From Sulfuritalea sp. (GTDB lineage Bacteria; Pseudomonadota; Gammaproteobacteria; Burkholderiales; Rhodocyclaceae), in the NCBI GenBank assembly GCA_022842325.1, contig JALHPU010000017.1, positions 1-64,000 of the forward strand: a stretch of 64,000 bases of DNA, given 5' to 3'. Shown here in pieces: positions 42,454 to 52,220 of the stretch. A program made the position numbers and the translations under genes. Each line of letters starts with the position of its first letter. Position 1 is the first letter of the stretch. The notes beneath the pieces were generated by a model. It saw nothing but the letters and a program-made list of their open reading frames with translations. It was not told the DNA's origin and searched no databases.

Positions 42454-44178
42454 ATGTCCTCAATGAATCGCCGTGAATTTCTGCAAATCCTCGCCGCCGC
42501 CTCCGTGGCCGGCGCCGCCCTGGAGTCCCGCCCGCTGCTGGCGGCCGGCAATGCCGACGCGCTCTACGACGTGCAGAAATTCGGCAACGTGCATTTCCTG
42601 CACTTCACCGATTGCCACGCGCAACTGATGCCGATCTGGTTTCGCGAGCCGAGCGTCAACCTCGGCATCGGCGCCGCGCTGGGCAAGGCGCCGCACCTGG
42701 TCGGCGAGCATTTGCTGAAGGCCTACGGCATCAAGCCCGGCAGCCGCGAGGCGCACGCCTTCACCTATCTCGATTTCGCCCAGGCGGCAAGAACCTACGG
42801 CAAGATCGGCGGCTTCGCTCACCTCGCAACGCTGGTCAAGCGCCTGCGCGCCGAGCGTCCTGGCGCCCTGCTGCTGGATGGCGGCGATACCTGGCAGGGC
42901 TCGGCCACGGCCTTGTGGAGCAATGGCCAGGACATGGTCGATGCCTGCAAGCTGCTCGGCGTGAACATCATGGCCGGCCACTGGGAATTCACGCTGGGCG
43001 ACAAGCGCGTGCTGGAAATCGTCGAGACGGATTTCAAGGGAAAAATCGATTTCCTCGCGCAGAACATCAAGACCAGCGATTTCGGCGACAAGGTCTTCGA
43101 ACCCTACAGCCTGCGCGAGATGAACGGGGTCAAGCTTGCCGTAATCGGCCAGGCCTTCCCCTACACGCCGATCGCCAACCCGCGCTGGATGGTGCCGGAT
43201 TGGACCTTCGGCATCCAGGACGACAACATGCAGAAGACCGTCGACGAGGCCCGCGCCAAGGGCGCGCAGGTCGTCGTCCTGCTCTCGCACAACGGCATGG
43301 ACGTCGACCTCAAGATGGCCACCCGCGTCACCGGCATTGACGCGATACTCGGCGGCCATACCCACGATGGCGTACCGCAGCCAGTGATAGTGAAGAATGC
43401 CGGTGGCCAGACCCTGGTGACCAACGCCGGATCGAACGGCAAGTTCCTCGGCGTACTGGATTTCGACGTGCGTGGCGGCAAGATCCAGGACTTCCGCTAC
43501 AAACTGCTGCCGGTTTTTTCCAATCTGCTGCCAGCCGACGCCGAAATGGCGGCGCATATCGACAAGGTACGCGCACCGCACAAGTCCAAGCTCGAAGAAA
43601 AGCTGGCGGTCTCGGAAGGCCTGCTCTACCGGCGCGGCAACTTCAACGGCAGCTGGGACCAGTTGATACTCGACGCCATCATGGAAGTACAGGGCGCCGA
43701 CATCGGCTTCTCGCCGGGCTTCCGCTGGGGCACCACGATCCTGCCCGGCCAGGCAATCACTTTCGAACACCTGATGGACCAGACCGCGATCACCTACCCG
43801 AACGCGACGCTGACCGAGATGAGCGGCGAGCAGATCAAGACCATCCTTGAAGACGTCGGCGACAACCTGTTCAATCCCGACCCCTACTACCAGCAGGGCG
43901 GCGACATGGTTCGTGTCGGCGGCCTGCAATACACCTGCGCGCCGAACGCGAAGATGGGCAGCCGCATCACCGACATGCGCCTCAAGGACAAACCCGTCGA
44001 AGCCGACAAGAAATACAAGGTGGCCGGCTGGGCGCCCGTGGCTGAAGGCGCCAAGGGCGAGCCGGTATGGGACGTCGTCGCACGCTATCTGCGCGACAGG
44101 AAGACCATCGCCCCGCGCCGGCTCAACCAGCCGAAACTATTGGGCATGAAGGGCAATCCGGGTCACGCCGGCGCATAG
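42454..44178 (+). CDS. soxB: Thiosulfohydrolase SoxB
   Basis: A 574-aa di-manganese enzyme of the metallophosphatase/5'-nucleotidase fold that releases sulfate from SoxY-bound thiosulfonate. It carries a Tat signal (NRREFLQILAAASVAGAAL, RR at 6-7) and is exported folded. Metal motifs are FTDCHAQLMP, DGGDTWQGSA, MAGHWEF, LSHNGMDVD and GGHTHDG. The 5'-nucleotidase C-terminal domain is complete. It is the catalytic core of the cluster; soxCD and soxV/W are not in the window. Confidence 0.96.
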   Translation: MSSMNRREFLQILAAASVAGAALESRPLLAAGNADALYDVQKFGNVHFLHFTDCHAQLMPIWFREPSVNLGIGAALGKAPHLVGEHLLKAYGIKPGSREAHAFTYLDFAQAARTYGKIGGFAHLATLVKRLRAERPGALLLDGGDTWQGSATALWSNGQDMVDACKLLGVNIMAGHWEFTLGDKRVLEIVETDFKGKIDFLAQNIKTSDFGDKVFEPYSLREMNGVKLAVIGQAFPYTPIANPRWMVPDWTFGIQDDNMQKTVDEARAKGAQVVVLLSHNGMDVDLKMATRVTGIDAILGGHTHDGVPQPVIVKNAGGQTLVTNAGSNGKFLGVLDFDVRGGKIQDFRYKLLPVFSNLLPADAEMAAHIDKVRAPHKSKLEEKLAVSEGLLYRRGNFNGSWDQLILDAIMEVQGADIGFSPGFRWGTTILPGQAITFEHLMDQTAITYPNATLTEMSGEQIKTILEDVGDNLFNPDPYYQQGGDMVRVGGLQYTCAPNAKMGSRITDMRLKDKPVEADKKYKVAGWAPVAEGAKGEPVWDVVARYLRDRKTIAPRRLNQPKLLGMKGNPGHAGA

Positions 44179-44214
44179 CAGGAGGCTGGCCCGCCGCAGC
44201 GGGCGCAGCTTCGC

Positions 44215-44658
44215 TCAGGGCTTGATGTAGGCGTAACCGCCGCGCGCCTGCAGTTTGGCGATTTCGGCGACGCCCGAGGGCACGAACACCGATTCGGGGA
44301 TGAACTGCTTGCGATCCAGCTTGCGGTTCCTCAGGGTGATCTCGCAGACGTCGAAGCTCACGCCCTGTTGGGCGAGCGTCTCGACCTGGACGTTGTACGG
44401 GTTGCCGTTCTTGTCCTTGGCGCCTTCCATCAGGAAATCCACACCGAGGGCATGCGTGACGACCACGATCTGCGCCTGCGGATTGACTTCGAGATGATTG
44501 CCGATGTTGCGCAGGGCGGCCGTGGCATTCGCCGAATCGTTCACGTGATAAACCACCTTGTCGGGATGACCGCTCGCGGCCAGGTTCGTCGCGCATCCGC
44601 CTAAAAGCAGGGAAGCTGCCGCCAGTACAGTTGCCAAGACGCTTGTCATTCTGTTCAT
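44215..44658 (-). CDS. DsrE-like lipoprotein
   Basis: A 147-aa protein with a lipoprotein signal (MTSVLATVLAAASLLLGGC, lipobox LGGC, Cys near residue 21). The mature part fits the DsrE/DsrF-like fold: KVVYHVNDS, LRNIGNHLEVNPQAQIVVVTHALGVDFLMEGA, VSFDVCEITLRNR. One Cys in the CEITL strand could carry sulfur. ATG 44658 has GGAGGAGA upstream. It converges on soxB. A sulfur-transfer role is plausible but inferred from the neighbours. Confidence 0.8.
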   Translation of the reverse strand: MNRMTSVLATVLAAASLLLGGCATNLAASGHPDKVVYHVNDSANATAALRNIGNHLEVNPQAQIVVVTHALGVDFLMEGAKDKNGNPYNVQVETLAQQGVSFDVCEITLRNRKLDRKQFIPESVFVPSGVAEIAKLQARGGYAYIKP

Positions 44659-44880
44659 GTCTTCTCCTCCGTAGATAATAGTTTTGTGCACACCGAAATA
44701 TTTGACGCCTGAATAAATTTACTCTCCTTGCCGGCTTCCCACAACCCTGATTGGAACATCGCTATTGACGCAGGGCATGATCTTGCGGGCGATCCCTGGA
44801 CAAGGCCCGCATGGCAAGCGGTAACATTTCCTTGCACAGGCTTTTCTCGAAGCTCTGGCGACGTCGGCTAGAATCGCCGG

Positions 44881-46425
44881 ATGAATAAACGTACCGTCAT
44901 CGTTCTTCTGGCAGGTGTCCTGATACTGGGCGTCGGCGGCTATGCCGCATGGCGGACATGGGACCGCGGCGGCGATGCGCCAAAATACAAACTGGCCAAG
45001 GCCGAAGCCGGTCCGCTCACGGCCGCGGTCTCCGCCACCGGTACCCTGAACCCAGTGGTCTCGGTACAAGTCGGTTCTCAGGTCTCGGGACAGATCAAGG
45101 AGATCCTGGTCGACTTCAATTCGCCGGTGAAATCCGGCCAGTTGATCGCCCGACTGGACCCGGAAACCTACGAGCACCGCGTACGCCAGGCCCAGGCGGA
45201 CGTTGACGCGGCGCGCGCCGGCCAGGGCGTGCAGCAGGCGGAAGTGTCCCGCGCCCGCGCCAATCTGTCCAACGCCCAGCGCGACTACGAGCGCAAGAAA
45301 ACCCTGGTGGAGAAGAATTTCATTTCCCCGGCCGAGCGCGACACCGCGCAGAACACCCTCGATGCGGCACGCGCGGCCCTCGCCTCGGCCGAGGCGCAGG
45401 TGAAGAACGGCGAGGCCGTGGTCCGCCAGCGTGAAGCCCAACTCGCCGCCGCCCGCGTCGATCTGGAACGCACCTCGATCAAGGCGCCGGTGGACGGCAT
45501 CGTCGTCAAGCGCAGCATCGAACCGGGGCAGACGGTGGCCGCCAGCCTGCAGGCGCCGGAACTGTTCGTCATCGCCAAGAACCTGACCGACATGCAGGTC
45601 GAAACCTCGATCGACGAAGCCGATGTGGGTCGCGTCCGCCTCGGGCAGAAAGCCAGCTTCACGGTGGACGCCTTCGCCGGTCGCCACTTCGAAGGCGAGG
45701 TGCGGCAGGTGCGCAAGGCCGCCACCGTGGTGTCGAACGTCGTGACCTACACCGTGGTAATTTCGGCGGCCAATCCCGATCTCACGCTGCTGCCGGGAAT
45801 GACGGCCAATGTGCGCATCATCACTGCGCAAAAGGACAAGGTGCTCAAGGTGCCGAACGCGGCGCTGCGTTTCCGCCCTGCCGGCGCTGCCGACGAGAAG
45901 AAGACCGGGGCCGCCGTAGCGCCGGCGCCGACTCCTGCCGCAACCACCTCGGCTGGTGGCGGTGCGGGAAGCGGCGGTCTCGCGCAGCAACGCGAGCGTC
46001 TGGTTGCCGAACTCAAGCTCGATGCCGACCAGAAGGCCAAGCTTGAGGCCATCTACGACGGCATGCGCGACAGGTTCAGGGCCGCACGCGATCTGCCCGA
46101 GGCGGAAAAGAGCAAAGCACAGGAACGCAATCGCAGCGAGATTCGCGAGAAAACCGCAGCCATGCTCAACCCGGAACAGAGGATGCGCTACGACGAACTG
46201 GCCAGCGAGGCGCAGACTGCGCGCGCCGGCGGCGGTGGCGGCACGGGGCGAATCTGGATCCTCGGCGAAGATGGCAGGCCCAAGGCTGTCGAGGTGCGCC
46301 TGGGCCTCACCGACGGCAGCATGACCGAGATCCTGTCCGGCGACATCAAGGAGGGCCAGGAAGTCATCGCCGGACAGCAGGCCGCAACGAAGGCTTCCGG
46401 CATGCCCGGCCCGCGGCTGTTCTAG
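44881..46425 (+). CDS. Periplasmic adaptor (MacA/HlyD type) with helical insert
   Basis: A 514-aa membrane-fusion protein of a MacAB-type tripartite exporter. It has an N-terminal anchor ([20 protein letters not shown]), a split lipoyl domain, a long alpha-hairpin (about 85-175), and beta-barrel and membrane-proximal domains. Between them, residues about 355-445 hold an insert: a Pro/Ala/Gly linker, then [26 protein letters not shown] and [15 protein letters not shown], which resemble LTxxQ helices of Spy/CpxP. Usual MacA is about 370-400 aa. It precedes a macB-like ATPase and permease by 11 bases. Confidence 0.88.
   Translation: MNKRTVIVLLAGVLILGVGGYAAWRTWDRGGDAPKYKLAKAEAGPLTAAVSATGTLNPVVSVQVGSQVSGQIKEILVDFNSPVKSGQLIARLDPETYEHRVRQAQADVDAARAGQGVQQAEVSRARANLSNAQRDYERKKTLVEKNFISPAERDTAQNTLDAARAALASAEAQVKNGEAVVRQREAQLAAARVDLERTSIKAPVDGIVVKRSIEPGQTVAASLQAPELFVIAKNLTDMQVETSIDEADVGRVRLGQKASFTVDAFAGRHFEGEVRQVRKAATVVSNVVTYTVVISAANPDLTLLPGMTANVRIITAQKDKVLKVPNAALRFRPAGAADEKKTGAAVAPAPTPAATTSAGGGAGSGGLAQQRERLVAELKLDADQKAKLEAIYDGMRDRFRAARDLPEAEKSKAQERNRSEIREKTAAMLNPEQRMRYDELASEAQTARAGGGGGTGRIWILGEDGRPKAVEVRLGLTDGSMTEILSGDIKEGQEVIAGQQAATKASGMPGPRLF
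45912..45933 (-). repeat. Dispersed 22-bp motif, copy in the adaptor gene
   Basis: On the minus strand AGTCGGCGCCGGCG, two bases, then ACGGCG. In the gene's own direction it codes AVAPAPT, at the start of the linker of the helical insert. Confidence 0.55.
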
Positions 46426-46436
46426 GCCCAGCAGCC

Positions 46437-47162
46437 GTGAATGCGCCGCTGATCCGGGTCGAGGAACTGACCAAGGATTACGTCATGGGCAGCAACGTGG
46501 TGCCCGCCCTGCGCGGCGTCACGCTCGACATCGCGGCCGGAGAATTCGTCGCCGTCATGGGCCCCTCGGGTTCCGGCAAGTCGACCTTCATGAACCTGCT
46601 CGGCTGCCTCGACCATCCAAGCGGCGGCAGCTATTGGCTCGGCGGTCAGGAGGTCTCCGCACTCTCCGGCGACGAACTGGCGGCGGTGCGCAATCGCAAA
46701 CTGGGCTTCGTCTTCCAGCACTTCAACCTGCTGGCACGCACCTCGGCGCTGGACAACGTCGCATTGCCGCTGCTATATGGCAATGTACCGGCGGGGGAGC
46801 GCCGCCTGCGCGCCGAACGGCGCCTGAGCCAGATCGGCCTGGCGGCGCGCATGGACCATCACCCTTCGCAGTTGTCCGGCGGCCAGCAACAGCGCGTCGC
46901 CATCGCCCGCGCCCTGGTCAACGATCCGCAACTGGTGCTCGCCGACGAGCCCACCGGCGCGCTGGATTCAGGCACCAGCGTCGAGATCATGGCGCTGCTG
47001 CAGCAGCTCAACCGCGAGGGCATCACCATCGTCCTGGTGACCCATGAACACGACATCGCCGACTTCGCCGGCCGCATCATTTCCTTCCGCGACGGCAAGG
47101 TGGTCGAAGACCGCACGAATGTCGCCAGACAGGCGCCGAGGGACGCGGCGGCGGCACCATGA
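46437..47162 (+). CDS. ABC transporter ATP-binding protein, MacB/LolD type
   Basis: A 241-aa ATPase with Walker [11 protein letters not shown]-loop FVFQHFN, signature [15 protein letters not shown], Walker [14 protein letters not shown] and H-loop VTHEHD. The start is GTG 46437. It pairs with the permease, whose start overlaps its stop by four bases. In classical MacB both are one protein; here they are separate. Confidence 0.93.
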   Translation: MNAPLIRVEELTKDYVMGSNVVPALRGVTLDIAAGEFVAVMGPSGSGKSTFMNLLGCLDHPSGGSYWLGGQEVSALSGDELAAVRNRKLGFVFQHFNLLARTSALDNVALPLLYGNVPAGERRLRAERRLSQIGLAARMDHHPSQLSGGQQQRVAIARALVNDPQLVLADEPTGALDSGTSVEIMALLQQLNREGITIVLVTHEHDIADFAGRIISFRDGKVVEDRTNVARQAPRDAAAAP

Positions 47163-48394
47163 ACTTCGCCGCCACCCTGCGTATCGCCCTGCTCGCGCTG
47201 CGCATCAACAAGCTGCGCTCGGCGCTGACCATGCTCGGCATCATCATCGGCGTCGCTGCCGTGATCGTCATGATCGCCGTCGGCAACGGCGCCCAGGCAC
47301 GCGTCGAGGACCAGATCCGCAGCCTCGGCTCCAACATCATCATGGTGCTGTCCGGCTCGATGACCTCGGGCGGCGCTCGCGGCGGCAGCGGTTCGCAGCC
47401 GACCATCACCGAGGACGACGCCTACGCGCTGAACCGCGAAGTCGATGAAATCCAGGCCGCCGCGCCGTCCCTGCGCGGCAGCGGACAGGTGGTGGCGGGC
47501 AATGCCAACTGGTCCACGGTGTTCTACGGCACGACGCCCGAGTACCTCGAAGTGCGGGAATGGACGGTAGTCGAAGGCCGCGGCTTCGAGCAGGCGGAAA
47601 TCAACGGCGCCGGCAAGGTGGCGCTGCTCGGACAGACCGTGGCGAAGAACCTGTTCGGCGACGCCAGCCCGATCGACCAGGTCATCCGCGTGCGCAAGGT
47701 TCCGCTCACTGTCATTGGCGTGCTCGACCGCAAGGGTCAGAACATGATGGGCCAGGATCAGGACGACATCATCCTGATGCCGATCAGCACCGCCAGGAAG
47801 CGGGTACTCGGGTCCACCCAGCAGGCCAAGAGTCGCAGCGTCGGTTCGATCATGGTCAAGATCAAGGACGGCACCGACATGACGGAAGCGGAAGCGCGCA
47901 TGCGCGAACTGCTGCGCCAGCGCCACCGGCTCCAAACCGGCCAGGACGATGATTTCTACGTGCGCAACCTGTCGGAAATCCTCCAGGCCCAGGAAGCCTC
48001 GTCGAAGGTGATGTCGATGCTGCTGGCGGCCGTGGCCTCGGTCTCGTTGCTGGTCGGCGGTATCGGCATCATGAACATCATGCTGGTCTCGGTCACCGAA
48101 CGCACGCGCGAAATCGGCCTGCGCATGGCCGTCGGCGCCCGCGGCCGTGACATCCTGACCCAGTTCCTGGTCGAGGCGGTCACCCTGTCGCTGATCGGCG
48201 GCGCCATCGGCATCCTGTTCGGGGTCGGCGGCGCCACGGCGATCGCCGAATTCGCCGGCTGGCGCACCGAACTCTCGGGCGGCTCGATCGTGCTCGCCGC
48301 CGGCTTTGCCGGCGCCATCGGCATATTCTTCGGCTATTACCCGGCCAAGAAGGCCTCGCGCCTGCTGCCCATCGAAGCCCTGCGCTACGAATAG
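47159..48394 (+). CDS. ABC transporter permease, MacB/FtsX type
   Basis: A 411-aa permease with one N-terminal helix, a periplasmic MacB-like domain (about 45-245, starting [27 protein letters not shown]) and three C-terminal helices ([35 protein letters not shown]). With the adaptor and ATPase it forms an exporter for peptides, macrolides or lipids; the cargo is unknown. No outer-membrane TolC-like gene is adjacent. Confidence 0.93.
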   Translation: MNFAATLRIALLALRINKLRSALTMLGIIIGVAAVIVMIAVGNGAQARVEDQIRSLGSNIIMVLSGSMTSGGARGGSGSQPTITEDDAYALNREVDEIQAAAPSLRGSGQVVAGNANWSTVFYGTTPEYLEVREWTVVEGRGFEQAEINGAGKVALLGQTVAKNLFGDASPIDQVIRVRKVPLTVIGVLDRKGQNMMGQDQDDIILMPISTARKRVLGSTQQAKSRSVGSIMVKIKDGTDMTEAEARMRELLRQRHRLQTGQDDDFYVRNLSEILQAQEASSKVMSMLLAAVASVSLLVGGIGIMNIMLVSVTERTREIGLRMAVGARGRDILTQFLVEAVTLSLIGGAIGILFGVGGATAIAEFAGWRTELSGGSIVLAAGFAGAIGIFFGYYPAKKASRLLPIEALRYE

Positions 48395-48468
48395 GCGGCC
48401 CGCCGCTGCAGTCAGTCGTATCCGCATGGGATCATGGATAATGCATTCTTTTCGGTGCGAACCTGGCC

Positions 48469-49974
48469 ATGGCTGAAGAAGTTGAACTCAAGCTGGCGCT
48501 CGCCGACGAGCATCAATCCCGCTTCCTGCGCCATCCGCTGCTGCGGCAGGCGGTCGCGCGTCATGTCGAGCCGCTCGACAACATTTATTACGACACCGCC
48601 AACCTTGCCCTGTACCGTCGCGGCATCGCCCTGCGCCTGCGCCGCCGCGGTCGCGAATGGCTGCAAACGGTCAAACTGGCAGGCAGTTCGGCGGCCGGAC
48701 TGAGCAGTCGCCCCGAGTGGGAAACACCCTACGCCGGTCATTTCGACTTCTCATCGATCGACGATGCCGGCCTGCGCCAGTGGCTGCAGCGGCCGATGCT
48801 GCTGGCGCGGATCGTGCCGGTCTGCGAAACCCGATTTCGCCGCGTCACCTGGAAATTCGCCGCGGCGCCCGGCGCGGTTCTGCTGACCCTGGATCGCGGC
48901 TGGATCATCGCCAACGGGCGTCGCGAAGCCATTTCGGAAGTCGAACTGGAGCTTGCCGGCGCGCCGGTGCATGCCATTTTCGGCATCGCCAGCCAGCTCG
49001 CCCAACGCATCAGTCTGACGCCATCGGTACTGTCGAAGGCCGAGCGCGGCTATCGGCTGCACCGCGGAGTCGCACCCGCGCCGGTAAAAGCCGGCGCCAT
49101 GGCACTTGCGGCAGACATGGCGCCGCTCGAAGCATTCCGCCACATCGCCATGTCCTGCCTCGAGCACCTGCAGCAAAATCATCACGGTGCGCTGACCAGC
49201 GACGACCCCGAATACATACACCAGATGCGCGTTGCCGCGCGCCGCATGCGTGCCGCGCTGCGTTTGTTCGCCCCGGTGCTGCCGGTGCCGCTGATCGCAT
49301 CGCTACGTACACCGCTGGTCGCCCTGGCCACGCAACTCGGCCGCGCGCGCGACCTCGACGTGCTGCTCGACGAAATTGCCAACCCGGTGTTGCGTGCCCT
49401 GCCCAATGAACCGCGCCTGCCGGCGCTGGCCGGCGACATCACCAATCGCCGCTACGCGGCCCGTGCCGAGGCGATTGCCCTGCTCGCCGCGCCCGACTAT
49501 GGGCGCAATCTGCTGGCGGCGCTGGAGTCGCTGCATCCGGCACCTGCGACGGGGGCCGTAACCCTGCCCTTGCGGAGCTTCGCCAGCGAGCGTCTGCGGC
49601 GCCTGCGCAAAAAATTGCGCTGGCTGGCGGCGACGGCCAGCATTGACGACCCGGCATCCCTGCACGCCCTGCGCATTGCCACCAAGCGCCTGCGCTATGC
49701 CCTGGAGTTCTTCTCGCCGCTGGCGCCGAAGCACGCCTTGGATGGACCGCTGAAACATCTCGCCGGCGTTCAGGACACCCTCGGCCAGCTCAACGACCTG
49801 ACCAACGCCGGCGCCCTGCTGATGGACTGTGCCGGCGAGGATCCCCGGCTGCGCGAGGCGGTGACGCTGATCGGCGGCTGGCACGGACCGCGCTACGCCC
49901 GCTTGCTGGAAAGCATCGTTCCCGAACTGGGTCGCCTGGCCAGGCTGCGCCTACCACGCCTTGCCGCCGGGTAA
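48469..49974 (+). CDS. CYTH and CHAD domain protein
   Basis: A 501-aa protein with an N-terminal CYTH triphosphate tunnel domain (EVELKLAL at 4-11, ending near 200) and a C-terminal CHAD domain (about 215-495, starting EAFRHIAMSCLEHLQQNHHGALTSDDPEYIHQMRVAARRMRAALRLF). CHAD binds polyphosphate through its basic helices; the second repeat contains LHALRIATKRLRYALEF. Together they suggest polyphosphate hydrolysis or binding. SixA follows in the same direction, a frequent pairing. Confidence 0.92.
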   Translation: MAEEVELKLALADEHQSRFLRHPLLRQAVARHVEPLDNIYYDTANLALYRRGIALRLRRRGREWLQTVKLAGSSAAGLSSRPEWETPYAGHFDFSSIDDAGLRQWLQRPMLLARIVPVCETRFRRVTWKFAAAPGAVLLTLDRGWIIANGRREAISEVELELAGAPVHAIFGIASQLAQRISLTPSVLSKAERGYRLHRGVAPAPVKAGAMALAADMAPLEAFRHIAMSCLEHLQQNHHGALTSDDPEYIHQMRVAARRMRAALRLFAPVLPVPLIASLRTPLVALATQLGRARDLDVLLDEIANPVLRALPNEPRLPALAGDITNRRYAARAEAIALLAAPDYGRNLLAALESLHPAPATGAVTLPLRSFASERLRRLRKKLRWLAATASIDDPASLHALRIATKRLRYALEFFSPLAPKHALDGPLKHLAGVQDTLGQLNDLTNAGALLMDCAGEDPRLREAVTLIGGWHGPRYARLLESIVPELGRLARLRLPRLAAG

Positions 49975-50026
49975 CATGCGTGCAACAACGATGCAGCATG
50001 ATTGAATCCGCAATGGAGAACCACCG

Positions 50027-50488
50027 ATGGAGCTGATACTCTGGCGTCATGCCGAAGCCGAAGAAGGCGACGGCACGCTTCCCGACAGCAAGCGACGGCT
50101 TACCGCGCGCGGGGACAAGCAGGCAAAAAAAGTTGCGCGCTGGTTGCACCAGCATCTGCCGCGCAAGCGGATCGTCCTCGTCAGTCCCGCCGAACGCACG
50201 CAACAGACCGCGCATGCGCTCGAACTGCCCTACGAGATCGAACCCCGCCTCGGCATCGGCGCCTCGGTGACGGATGTACTCAAAGCCGCGGGCTGGCCGG
50301 ACCGCAGCGGCGCCGTGCTGGTGATCGGCCACCAGCCGACCCTGGGACGCGTCGCCGCCCTGCTGCTGGGCGGCGAGGAAGCCGACTGGCCGGTCAAGAA
50401 AGGCGGCCTCTGGTGGTTTGCCAGCCGCGCGCGCGACGGCGAGAGACAAACCGTGTTGCGCGCTGTGCTCAATCCCGATTTCGCCTGA
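50027..50488 (+). CDS. sixA: Phosphohistidine phosphatase SixA-like
   Basis: A 153-aa histidine-phosphatase with the catalytic LILWRHAEAEEG (Arg7-His8), SPAERTQQTAHAL and VIGHQPTLGRVAALLLGGEE (second His). Short, without the N-terminal cap, matching SixA that acts on phosphotransfer proteins. 52 bases follow CYTH-CHAD. Confidence 0.88.
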   Translation: MELILWRHAEAEEGDGTLPDSKRRLTARGDKQAKKVARWLHQHLPRKRIVLVSPAERTQQTAHALELPYEIEPRLGIGASVTDVLKAAGWPDRSGAVLVIGHQPTLGRVAALLLGGEEADWPVKKGGLWWFASRARDGERQTVLRAVLNPDFA

Positions 50489-50545
50489 AATTGGCGACTC
50501 GAAGCCGGATTCAATCTTCATTCCGGTTGCGGAAACACGCATCTT

Positions 50546-50556
50546 TTGATATTTTA
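50546..50556 (+). promoter_or_regulatory. Possible MarR operator upstream of the marR gene
   Basis: TTGATATTTTA lies 47 bases before the marR ATG, in an AT-rich island. A very similar sequence, TTGATATTTAAAA, occurs before the hydrolase gene. Confidence 0.35.
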
Positions 50557-50602
50557 GGCATCGATATATTAATTACGCTGCGCCCGCCAGCTTTCTACCG
50601 CC

Positions 50603-51103
50603 ATGTCGAAGAAATCCGCTTCCGCCGCATCCGATACCGAAACCCGCGCCACCTCGGAGCACGCGCCCGACTTGCGGCTCTGGCTGCGCACGCTGGCATG
50701 CACCAATCTGATCGAGAACCACATCCGCTCGCGCCTGCGCGCCGAGTTCGGCATCACGCTGCCGCGCTTCGACCTGATGGCCCAGCTCGAGCGCTCGCCG
50801 CAAGGCCTCAAAATGGGCGAACTGTCCAAGCGCATGATGGTCACCGGCGGCAATGTAACCGGCATTACCGATCAACTGGTCGCCGAGGGCTTGGTGGTGC
50901 GCGAGGACAGCCCCAAGGACCGCCGTGCCTACATCGTCAAACTGACGCCCGAAGGCCGTCGCAGCTTCCGCAAGATGGCCGAAGCCCATGAAACCTGGGT
51001 GGTCGATCTGTTCGCCGGGATGGATGAAAAACAGCGCAGCCAGTTATATGACTTGCTGGCCGTCCTCAAGTCCAGCGCATCAGCGGTTGCGGCGAAGAAG
51101 TGA
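50603..51103 (+). CDS. MarR family transcriptional regulator
   Basis: A 166-aa dimeric winged-helix repressor with helix 1 LRLWLRTLACTNLIENHIRSRLRAEFGI, the DNA-binding helix GELSKRMMVTGGNVTGITDQL and wing DSPKDRRAYIVKLTPEGR. The ligand is probably an aromatic acid or CoA ester, as in similar betaproteobacterial MarR genes. Shared upstream motif suggests self-regulation and control of the hydrolase. Confidence 0.9.
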   Translation: MSKKSASAASDTETRATSEHAPDLRLWLRTLACTNLIENHIRSRLRAEFGITLPRFDLMAQLERSPQGLKMGELSKRMMVTGGNVTGITDQLVAEGLVVREDSPKDRRAYIVKLTPEGRRSFRKMAEAHETWVVDLFAGMDEKQRSQLYDLLAVLKSSASAVAAKK

Positions 51104-51371
51104 CTCGTTGCCGGCGCCCCGTGGCGCCGGGCTGCTGCAACGCAAATCCAGGGCCTCCATCCGCCGCAGAGCCTGGTCCGCGAATGATGCCTCGCACGCA
51201 GCGATAGCCTCACCCGACTGCCCCAGCCTCGCGGTGCCGGGGCAGGCCCGTGACCACTTCAGCCGGCTGCCGCCGGGCACCGTGCATTCAATGAAGTTCT
51301 TCCCGTCCAGCGCGTATGGGTTTATTCTATTGTATTGATATTTAAAATAGATTGACTGGCCCAGCCTGCCG
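51104..51371. other. Gap between marR and hydrolase, with candidate operator at 51335-51347
   Basis: No gene. The last 60 bases are AT-rich and hold TTGATATTTAAAA, followed by ATTGAC as a possible -35. This is probably the promoter and operator of the next gene. Confidence 0.4.
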
Positions 51372-52220
51372 ATGTTCACCCCGGATCAGATCGACCGTCA
51401 GTACAACGCCCGCGCCGCAATCCCCGACCATCCGGCGATCTTCGAACGATGGCGGGCGCAGTCGCGTGCCGCGCGTGATGTACTGCGTTGCGAGCAAGAT
51501 TGCCAATTCGGCCCTGCGCCGGCCGAAACCCTCGACCTTTATCCCGTTCCGGCAGCGAACGCGCCCTTGCTGGTTTTCATTCACGGCGGTTATTGGCGTT
51601 CGCTCGACAAGCAGGATTTTTCCTTCCTGGCCCCGGCATTCGTAAGCGCCGGGGTCGTCGTGGCCATGCCCAACTACGGCCTCGCCCCCGTCACCCGCAT
51701 CGAAGACATGGTGCGGCAGATGCTGCGCGCACTGGGCTGGCTGCATCGCACGGCGCCGCAACTGGGTATCGATGCACGACGCATCGTGGTTGCGGGGCAT
51801 TCCGCAGGGGCGCATCTCGCTGCGATGATGCTGGTCGCCGACTGGCCGCTGCTGGCGCGCGACCTGCCCGCCGACCTGCTGTGCGGCGCGGTCTGCATTT
51901 CCGGTCTCTACGACCTGCAGCCATTGGCGCGCGCGCCTTTCCTGCAGCAGGATCTCGGACTCGATGAGCCGACCGCGCAATTCCTCAGCCCGATCCGCTA
52001 CCGGCCAAGACTCGCAACGCCACTGATCACCGCGGTCGGCGGCGACGAGAGCGCAGAATTCCAGCGCCAGAACGGCCTGATCCGCGCTGCCTGGCCGCAT
52101 TGCTTTCGGCAGGACCTGCCCCTGCCCGGCCGCCATCACCTGGCCAGTGTCGAGGCGCTGGGCGACCCCGGCCATCCCTTGTTCCATGCCGCCTTGCGCC
52201 TGTTGGGAAGAGCAGCATGA
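51372..52220 (+). CDS. Alpha/beta hydrolase, arylformamidase-like
   Basis: A 282-aa hydrolase with HGGYWRS (oxyanion loop), nucleophile VAGHSAGAHLAAMM and likely catalytic His in LPGRHH. The HGGYW signature and N-terminal MFTPDQIDRQYNARAAIPDHPAIFERW match the kynurenine-formamidase-like group. Formamide or ester bonds are likely targets; the kynurenine link is not proven, and no kynureninase gene is near. The stop overlaps the next gene (ATGA). Confidence 0.85.
   Translation: MFTPDQIDRQYNARAAIPDHPAIFERWRAQSRAARDVLRCEQDCQFGPAPAETLDLYPVPAANAPLLVFIHGGYWRSLDKQDFSFLAPAFVSAGVVVAMPNYGLAPVTRIEDMVRQMLRALGWLHRTAPQLGIDARRIVVAGHSAGAHLAAMMLVADWPLLARDLPADLLCGAVCISGLYDLQPLARAPFLQQDLGLDEPTAQFLSPIRYRPRLATPLITAVGGDESAEFQRQNGLIRAAWPHCFRQDLPLPGRHHLASVEALGDPGHPLFHAALRLLGRAA

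Noticed and set aside
42460-43929. 489-codon open frame antisense to soxB
   Set aside because: Shadow of soxB in a GC-rich region.
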